9,873 bases of DNA from an uncultured Candidatus Saccharibacteria bacterium (GTDB taxonomy: Bacteria; Patescibacteriota; Saccharimonadia; Saccharimonadales; Saccharimonadaceae): contig CALEKV010000140.1 of NCBI GenBank assembly GCA_937902525.1, positions 1 to 9,873 on the forward strand, read 5' to 3'. This document shows positions 5,314-9,873 of this stretch, piece after piece. Position 1 is the stretch's first letter, and each line of letters begins with the position of its first letter. Below the pieces are notes generated by a model. That model searched no databases. It had not been told where the DNA came from and saw only the letters and a program-made list of their open reading frames with translations. The position numbers were made by a program, and so were the translations under genes.

Positions 5314-6292
5314 ATGTATGGAATAGAAGAAGCGCTGGGTTCATTGCGGCCAATTTTTAATGTGCAGTCAGTTTTGATGTTGATTGTTATATTGTTTGTG
5401 GCGTTTGTGATTGGCAAAATATTGGGTGGTGTCTTACGTGCCGCCAGCAGGTTTGTGCGCAAGCGTGCCGATACATCCACCAATCTAATTACCGGCAACT
5501 GGTTGCGGCGGGCGGAGACGTGGATTATCCTTTCCATTGCAATCATGCAAGTCCTGTTGGTGATCGGCGCATTTTATGTTTGGTGGGGCGGCCAACACCC
5601 CGGGCCGGGCAGCTCGAGTGGTGCCTTGATCGGCGTTAGCGCTTTTGCGGCCATTTTGATCGGTGGCATCACCGGGCCATTACTGCGAGACCTAGTCTTT
5701 GGCGCCAGCATGATGGCGGAGCATTGGTATGGTGTAGGTGATTTGATAACAATCGACCCCAAAAGTAAAAGGCGTGGTTGAAGCAGTTACTTTGCGTTCG
5801 ACACGTATCAAGGGTATCAACGGGGAGACTTATTGGGTCACAAACTCTGCAATCCAAGGTGTAAGTGTGGCTAGGAGGGGTGTGTTATGGGTAGCGGTTG
5901 AGCTGTTTGTCAATGATGTTAAGAAGGCAGAGCAGATGGTGGCGGACGTGAATGTTTTATTGCCAACTGGGGCTTCTTTGTTGGCAGAGCCGCTCGCTAT
6001 CAAGTATATTGAACAGCGCGCCAGCAAGGTGTGGCGTGTGACGGCTGTCGGTGGCGTGGCGCCCGGGCGCGAGTGGATTATGGAAACCGCGGCGGTGGAT
6101 ACTTTCAAGCTGTTAGATGAAAAACGTAAAAAACCAATACTAGTTAATGTGCCGTTCGCTCATTTTGATGATCGCGAAGCCGAGTCTGAGTTACGGCGGG
6201 CGGTTAAAAATGCCCGCAAGCCATATCAAAAGTTTGATTATTCCAAATTGACGCCCGCGCAGATTACCCAACGGACAAAAAAAAGAAAATAA
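5314..6292 (+). pseudogene. MscS-family mechanosensitive channel, one-base frameshift
   Basis: Small-conductance mechanosensitive channel, which releases solutes at hypo-osmotic shock. The first part (5314-5781) has three membrane helices (about residues 18-40, 69-90, 103-132) and the start of the MscS beta domain, WYGVGDLITIDP. It then runs off-frame to a TGA at 5779. The rest continues one frame over as KGVVEAVTLRSTRIKG...YWVTNS, the typical continuation, then a soluble C-terminal domain to 6292. Removing one base from the CCCCAAAA run (5757-5764) joins the parts as ITIDPKVKGVVEAV without gap, giving 325 residues. Frames overlap without a stop only between 5750 and 5778. It could be an assembly or sequencing slip, a recent mutation, or less likely +1 programmed frameshifting. 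Everything apart from that one base looks like a functional gene. The tail is Lys/Arg rich. Confidence 0.9.
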
Positions 6293-6299
6293 CGCGCCA

Positions 6300-6328
6300 T
6301 TTACAGATACCAGCTTTTTTGGTATAGT
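6300..6328 (+). promoter_or_regulatory. tRNA-Lys promoter
   Basis: TTTACA (6300-6305), exactly 17 bases, TATAGT (6323-6328), ending 13 bases before the tRNA. ATACCA (6307-6312) and TGGTAT (6320-6325) form a small inverted repeat across the spacer and -10 box; its meaning is unclear. Confidence 0.8.
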
Positions 6329-6341
6329 GTTTTAGTCATAT

Positions 6342-6418
6342 GGGCCAGTAGCTCAGCTGGTTAGAGCACCTGCCTCTTAAGCAGGGTGTCGTGGGTTCAA
6401 GCCCCACCTGGCCCTCCA
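6342..6418 (+). tRNA. tRNA-Lys (anticodon CTT)
   Basis: Complete cloverleaf: acceptor GGGCCAG with CTGGCCC, D arm GCTC/GAGC, anticodon stem CCTGC/GCAGG with loop CTCTTAA (anticodon CTT, reading AAG), T arm GTGGG-TTCAAGC-CCCAC, encoded CCA (6416-6418). The discriminator base 73 is U (6415), where bacterial tRNA-Lys normally has A or G. A tRNA-Lys(TTT) for AAA codons must be elsewhere in the genome. Confidence 0.96.
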
Positions 6419-6458
6419 AGTAAAGCGACCTACCTTTTTGGCGGGTCGTTTTACTTGG
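6416..6458 (+). terminator. Terminator of tRNA-Lys, sharing its CCA end
   Basis: Long inverted repeat: arms 6416-6434 and 6440-6458 pair over 19 positions with two G-U pairs and one mismatch, loop TTTTT. The inner core (GCGACC/GGGTCGT) is followed by TTTT as in an A-stem-U terminator. The left arm begins at the CCA of the tRNA, so the extended hairpin competes with the mature 3' end. It would also end read-through transcripts from mscS. Confidence 0.8.
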
Positions 6459-6498
6459 CGCATAAAAAGCCGGTATAGGGTTTTTGGCGTAAAAAGCG

Positions 6499-6504
6499 TA
6501 TAAT
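6499..6504 (+). promoter_or_regulatory. -10 box of the 517-aa gene / folD operon
   Basis: Consensus TATAAT ending 8 bases before the ATG at 6513. I see no good -35 at 16-18 bases. There is no Shine-Dalgarno; a leaderless mRNA is predicted. Confidence 0.6.
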
Positions 6505-6512
6505 TTACCCGT

Positions 6513-8066
6513 ATGACACAGCTGAACACTATCGGCCAGCACTTTGCTAGTAATCTTGCACGGGCCAAAAATATTGCCGACTTCCGCGCCAAGCAGCATG
6601 GGCAAGAAGCAAAAGTCAATGTTGTGGGAGCGGGGGCGGTAATTACCGCCGCTTTTGAGCAGTTGCGCAACGCCGCCGAGAACACCGAAGAACACTTGTT
6701 GCTACAAAGTGCAATTAAACGGTTTTTTAAACGGTTATTTATAACACGTGACGATACGCTGCTTAAACGGAGCGGTGATGAACTGGCGGTGGAATTAACT
6801 TTCGCCGGTTACGTTCCTAATGATTCTCTAGCCAGGACTCAAGTAGATGACATAACTAAGCTCGCGGAACAGTATTATTACACGTACGAGCGCATAATAA
6901 ACGAACGCAGCGCTACGGGCGAACAGGCACTGAAGTGGACGCTGGATGTGCTTTCTGCGCGCGCGGAAGGAGTCTTGAACGACCACTCCATGGATGATGC
7001 CTTTGTGGACACGGCCAGCGAATACTTAACGAGCATGGTGAGCGACCGCGACCGCGAGGCGCAAGATTATGGCGCAAGGCTGCTAGTAGCGGTGTACCAG
7101 GCCTTACTAAAGAGCAACCAAGCGCTTATGCGTGGCGTGCTGTTGCAACGTTACAATATTACGCCTAATGAACACAGCCAGTATGTTTCGTTTAACAAAA
7201 TGATTGACAAGCTGTTTGACAGTAAGCCAGTCGATAAATTAACCCGCTTTGTCGACAGGCAAGGCGCACCGCTTAGGATTTTGCGGCGCATGATGCGTGA
7301 CTACCCAAACATTGACACGCTATTGAACAACAAAGAGCAGTTTTTAGAAGCTTACGAGCAAGAGATTAACAAAGAATACGAAAATATTGGCCAGCGATTG
7401 AACCGTGCGATTATTCGTAGCGTGATTTTTTTAGTAATCACGAAATTCATCATCGGTATTGCTATGGAGGTGCCATATGATATGTGGGTTTATGGCGAAA
7501 TACATTGGCCGGCTTTGATTATTAACTTATTATTCCCGCCGGTGTATATGATATTTCTGCGTACCACGCTGACCCTACCGCCGTACGCTAATACCACAGC
7601 ACTGATAGGCCGCATGGAAACTATGATGTACGGTAGCAGTGAGCAATTAAGTAGTGCCCGCGTGTCCGAACGGCGCTACGGTAATGTCTTTAGCTTTATT
7701 TATACTGGTAGTGCGCTAGTGATTTTTGCCGCCGTAATATGGCTGTTGTTGCAATTTGGCTTTAGCTGGGTGCATATCGTTGTGTTCTTTTTGTTCTTTA
7801 GCGCAGCAAGCTTTTTGGGCTTCAGGCTTAGCCGTTTGGTGCGTGAACTTGAAATTATCAAGGCACAACAAAACGGGCTCACTTTTATACGAGATTTAAT
7901 CTACTTGCCGTTTGTCATTGTAGGGCGTTGGATGAGCGAAAAATATGCAAAAGTTAACATTGTTACCATGTTGTTGGACATGGTGATTGAACTGCCGCTT
8001 AAAACGGTGTTGCGCTTAATTAGGCAGTGGAACGGGTTTATTGATGACCGTAAGGATGCTATTTGA
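6513..8066 (+). CDS. Unrecognised multi-pass membrane protein (517 aa)
   Basis: I do not recognise the family. The first 295 residues are soluble, mostly helical and rich in charged residues and Gln/Asn, with no signal peptide. They include RFFKRLFITRDD (70-81) and a Tyr/Glu-rich helix near 119-131. Four clear membrane helices follow at about 299-319, 331-350, 392-413 and 418-437, with a conspicuous pair FPPVYMIFLRTTLTLPPYA (341-359) after the second. Two more hydrophobic or amphipathic helices lie near 459-473 and 482-503. The positively charged linkers suggest a cytoplasmic N-domain anchored at the inner face. It shares one base with folD (TGATG), so both are made from one mRNA. That gene order is not evidence of a folate role. 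Start: the ATG at 6513 sits 8 bases behind TATAAT. The coding call is firm (long frame, even codon use), the function open. Confidence 0.88.
   Translation: MTQLNTIGQHFASNLARAKNIADFRAKQHGQEAKVNVVGAGAVITAAFEQLRNAAENTEEHLLLQSAIKRFFKRLFITRDDTLLKRSGDELAVELTFAGYVPNDSLARTQVDDITKLAEQYYYTYERIINERSATGEQALKWTLDVLSARAEGVLNDHSMDDAFVDTASEYLTSMVSDRDREAQDYGARLLVAVYQALLKSNQALMRGVLLQRYNITPNEHSQYVSFNKMIDKLFDSKPVDKLTRFVDRQGAPLRILRRMMRDYPNIDTLLNNKEQFLEAYEQEINKEYENIGQRLNRAIIRSVIFLVITKFIIGIAMEVPYDMWVYGEIHWPALIINLLFPPVYMIFLRTTLTLPPYANTTALIGRMETMMYGSSEQLSSARVSERRYGNVFSFIYTGSALVIFAAVIWLLLQFGFSWVHIVVFFLFFSAASFLGFRLSRLVRELEIIKAQQNGLTFIRDLIYLPFVIVGRWMSEKYAKVNIVTMLLDMVIELPLKTVLRLIRQWNGFIDDRKDAI
8052..8056 (+). promoter_or_regulatory. 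Shine-Dalgarno of folD
   Basis: AAGGA inside the end of the upstream gene, 9 bases before the ATG at 8066. It selects this ATG over the TTG three bases earlier. Confidence 0.65.
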
Positions 8067-8878
8067 TGGCGAAAAGCTTGAGCGGCGCCGAGCTAGCCGG
8101 GTACATCAAGGAGCGCCAAGCTAAGCAAGTGCGGGCTTTGCGCCAGGCTTATAAAATCTTCCCAAAATTGGCTATTTTAATGACCCCTAGCGCCAATAAC
8201 GTAATTGGCGCATATGTACGCGGCAAGCAGGTGTATGCTAACGACATTTTGATAGAAGTTGTGGTTGAAGTGTGCGAACAAAGCCAGATGATTGAAACGA
8301 TAGAACGATACAATGCTGATGATGCAGTGCAGGGCATTATTGTTCAGTTGCCACTGGATAACGCAGGCCAGACAGATGAAATAATGAATACAATCGCGCC
8401 ACAAAAAGACGTTGACGGCTTAGGTGAACAAGCGGTATATAATAGTGCGACTGCCGATGCGATCAATTGGCTGTGCGGCGGGTATGGCGTTGACTTACAG
8501 CATGGGCGGGTTGTCGTCATTGGACGGGGTCGGTTGGTCGGCAAGCCATTGTTTAAAATGTGGCGAAATGCCGGCTATGACGTGACGTCGCTTGATGTTG
8601 ATACAAAAGATAACACTGAAATCTTAAGTCGCGCCAATGTGATTGTGAGTGCGGCTGGTGTGCCACGGTTAGTAACGTCAAACAACGTTAAACAAGGGGC
8701 AACCGTGATAGATGCTGGTACCACCAGTGAAAATGGTGCAGTAGTTGGCGATGTGGCCGATGATGTGCGTGCCCGGGCGGACGTGTCAATTACTCCCAAA
8801 ATTGGTGGTGTTGGTCCGTTAACAATCGCGCTGCTGTTTGATCACGTAATACAGGCCTGCCAAAAGCAGGTCAGCTAA
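8066..8878 (+). CDS. folD: Bifunctional methylene-THF dehydrogenase / methenyl-THF cyclohydrolase
   Basis: Cytoplasmic enzyme that oxidises 5,10-methylene-THF with NADP and hydrolyses methenyl-THF to 10-formyl-THF, using the methylene-THF made by GlyA. The 270 residues are a little shorter than the E. coli enzyme (288). Conserved catalytic parts: Y50 and K54 in AYVRGKQVYA (E. coli Tyr52/Lys56), Q94 in GIIVQLPL, D117 in KDVDGL. The Rossmann part shows VVVIGRGRLVGKP, then ANVIVSAAGVP, VIDAGT, DV and TPKIGGVGPLTIALL. The stretch after KDVDGL that normally contains PCTP is shorter and reads NSATADAI. I recall similar replacement in other CPR FolD proteins. It overlaps the previous gene by one base and its last 8 bases overlap the convergent response regulator gene. 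Confidence 0.95.
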   Translation: MAKSLSGAELAGYIKERQAKQVRALRQAYKIFPKLAILMTPSANNVIGAYVRGKQVYANDILIEVVVEVCEQSQMIETIERYNADDAVQGIIVQLPLDNAGQTDEIMNTIAPQKDVDGLGEQAVYNSATADAINWLCGGYGVDLQHGRVVVIGRGRLVGKPLFKMWRNAGYDVTSLDVDTKDNTEILSRANVIVSAAGVPRLVTSNNVKQGATVIDAGTTSENGAVVGDVADDVRARADVSITPKIGGVGPLTIALLFDHVIQACQKQVS

Positions 8879-9236
8879 GCTTCAGAGTCTGCTTAACCTT
8901 GTTAACCACTTGGCTTGGCGTAAGCTCGGCCTTAACAATATAACTTGAAACGCCCAGATTTTTTAGCGCAGCGGGGGCTTCCTCTTTGCCTAAGTTGGTC
9001 AAGATAATGACCGGCACGGTTTTATTAGTTTTTCTGATTAGGGCCAGAGCTTCATCCCCGCGCATGTGTGGCATTTGAATGTCCAGCAAAATAATATCCG
9101 GCTTAAACTCGTTTGTCATCTGTACGCCAATTTCGCCATCACTGGCCGTCGCTACCTCAAAACCGGCTGCTTCAAACTTCATGCGGTACATCTGATTGAT
9201 AGTTAAATCATCCTCTATGATGGCAATTTTTGTCAT
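8871..9236 (-). CDS. Single-domain response regulator (CheY-like receiver)
   Basis: A 121-residue stand-alone receiver domain with the full set of phosphorylation residues: E8-D9-D10 acidic pocket, phospho-acceptor D52 in IILLDIQMP, T80 in IILTN and K102 in YIVKAE. There is no output domain, so it cannot bind DNA itself and must act by protein contact or in a phosphorelay. The likely partner is the histidine kinase that diverges from it 45 bases away. TATAGT ends 6 bases before the ATG, predicting a leaderless mRNA. The 3' end overlaps folD by 8 bases tail to tail (TGA at 8873-8871, folD TAA at 8876-8878), with no terminator between them. Confidence 0.95.
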   Translation of the reverse strand: MTKIAIIEDDLTINQMYRMKFEAAGFEVATASDGEIGVQMTNEFKPDIILLDIQMPHMRGDEALALIRKTNKTVPVIILTNLGKEEAPAALKNLGVSSYIVKAELTPSQVVNKVKQTLKLS

Positions 9237-9240
9237 GGTT

Positions 9241-9277
9241 TTACTATATCAGTTTTTGGGGTTGCTTGATATAGTAA
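9241..9277. promoter_or_regulatory. Divergent symmetrical promoters of regulator and kinase
   Basis: An 11-bp perfect inverted repeat, TTACTATATCA (9241-9251) and TGATATAGTAA (9267-9277), separated by 15 bases. Read outward, each arm is an extended -10 box (TGATATAGT) that ends 6 bases before its ATG: 9248-9243 for the response regulator (ATG 9236) and 9270-9275 for the kinase (ATG 9282). Each -10 box occupies the other promoter's -35 area, so the two cannot easily be bound by polymerase together. Confidence 0.75.
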
Positions 9278-9281
9278 GGAT

Positions 9282-9873
9282 ATGCAAGATGGCGGGGTGT
9301 ATACACTGGTGGCTTTGTGCGGCATGAGCGCGTTGTTGTTGACCGGCCTGGTGGTTTATGAAATTATTTACGCACGCCGTCATCGCCTAAAGATACCGCT
9401 ACCAATTGTGCGGCAAAAAGACTTGGCGCTTGACAAGCAGGCTGATTTACAGCGTCAAATAGACGATGCTACTGTGGAGCTGCGTCGGGCAAATGATGAG
9501 CTGCGGCGCCTAGATGAAGTTAAGGATGAATTTGTGAGCATGGCTAGCCACCAGTTACGTACGCCACTGACAAGTGTTAAGGGCTATCTTAGTATGGTGC
9601 TAGAAGGTGACGCAGGTGCAATTAACAACGACCAGCGCAAGCTACTAAAAGAGGCCTTTACTAGCAGTGAACGCATGGTGCGATTGATCGGAGACTTTTT
9701 GAATGTGTCACGTTTGCAAAACGGCAGGTTCACGATTGATTGCAGCACGCAAGTAGATTTGTCGCATATTGTTACGCAAGAAATCGCGAACGTTAAGGAA
9801 ATAGCTGCCTCACGTGGCATCGGCATTGCCTACCATCAGCCGGCGCATTACCCAGTGTTATATATAGATGAAG
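9282..9873 (+). CDS. Membrane histidine kinase, 3' part outside the window
   Basis: The frame opens at ATG 9282 and is still open at the window end (197 residues seen). It has a short N-terminus, one membrane helix (about residues 6-29), a charged linker, a coiled coil of heptad-like LRRANDELRRLDE type (about 48-82), then the dimerisation domain with H-box FVSMASHQLRTPLTSVKG, phospho-accepting His90 (codon 9549-9551), and the second helix ending LIGDFLNVSRLQNG. The ATP-binding domain is only just beginning. With almost nothing outside the membrane, it lacks an extracellular sensor; input may come from the membrane segment, the coiled coil or a partner. TATAGT ends 6 bases before the ATG and AAGGA lies too close (one base) to serve as Shine-Dalgarno. 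Probable partner: the divergent response regulator. Confidence 0.93.
   Translation, partial: MQDGGVYTLVALCGMSALLLTGLVVYEIIYARRHRLKIPLPIVRQKDLALDKQADLQRQIDDATVELRRANDELRRLDEVKDEFVSMASHQLRTPLTSVKGYLSMVLEGDAGAINNDQRKLLKEAFTSSERMVRLIGDFLNVSRLQNGRFTIDCSTQVDLSHIVTQEIANVKEIAASRGIGIAYHQPAHYPVLYIDE

Noticed and set aside
5779..5862. TGA in the mscS-like gene read as glycine (Gracilibacteria/SR1 code)
   Set aside because: Reading through the TGA in the same frame gives a sequence unlike MscS that soon meets a TAG, whereas a one-base shift gives the expected family sequence. Several other genes here end properly at TGA.
6336..6695. Minus-strand open frame of 119 codons overlapping tRNA-Lys and the start of the 517-aa gene
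   Set aside because: It runs through the tRNA and its terminator on the opposite strand and shows no family features; it is a shadow of real features on the plus strand.
8063..8065. TTG as start of folD
   Set aside because: The ATG directly after it has a Shine-Dalgarno at 9 bases and forms the common TGATG stop/start overlap.
8856..8870. Hairpin CCTGC-CAAAA-GCAGG at the end of folD as a terminator
   Set aside because: Only 5 bp, inside the coding sequence and without a T run on either strand.
1..9873. CRISPR array, insertion sequence, phage or defence genes, integration at the tRNAs
   Set aside because: No repeated spacer-like units, transposase, integrase or direct repeats of the tRNA 3' ends were seen; both tRNAs are followed by ordinary terminators.

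Overview
The window reads as a contig end from a Candidate Phyla Radiation (Patescibacteria) bacterium, most likely a Saccharibacteria (TM7) relative. The clues are pilins with an almost invariant FTIVELLIVVV...AYNGIQ start, a FolD whose usual PCTP segment is replaced, short intergenic gaps, single-domain two-component parts and a small MscS-like channel. TGA is used as a normal stop, so the UGA=Gly code of Gracilibacteria/SR1 is not in use. The taxonomic call is from memory of these families, not from a search. Bases 1-42 are an Illumina TruSeq adapter left on the contig end, not biology.

Layout: a 5'-truncated glyA (+, 43-993) converges on a minus-strand block. In transcription order this block runs tRNA-Arg(TCG) (5248-5172), murB (5119-4100), three minor pseudopilin genes (4075-2351, overlapping or nearly so), then two related type IV pilin genes (2238-1798 and 1582-1109). 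Each of the two pilin genes has its own promoter, and each is followed by a hairpin. On the plus strand follow an mscS-like gene broken by one extra base (5314-6292), tRNA-Lys(CTT) (6342-6418), an unrecognised 517-residue membrane protein (6513-8066) and folD (8066-8878, one-base overlap with the previous gene). A CheY-like response regulator (9236-8871, minus) ends inside the last bases of folD. A membrane histidine kinase (from 9282, plus, cut by the window end) diverges from it.

Functionally the window joins one-carbon metabolism (GlyA makes 5,10-methylene-THF, FolD oxidises it), peptidoglycan precursor synthesis (MurB), cell-surface pili (five prepilin-type proteins without assembly ATPase, platform or peptidase in view), osmotic protection (MscS) and a probable two-component pair.

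The most notable pattern is in the promoters. Six transcription units (murB, minor pilins, mscS, the 517-aa protein, response regulator, kinase) have a -10 box ending only 6 or 8 bases before the ATG, which predicts leaderless mRNAs. The two pilin genes instead have leaders of about 30-45 bases with a Shine-Dalgarno sequence. The kinase/regulator pair is driven from an 11-bp perfect inverted repeat, each arm of which is an extended -10 box. I found no CRISPR array, transposon, phage or defence system. All genes except the 517-aa protein belong to recognisable families.
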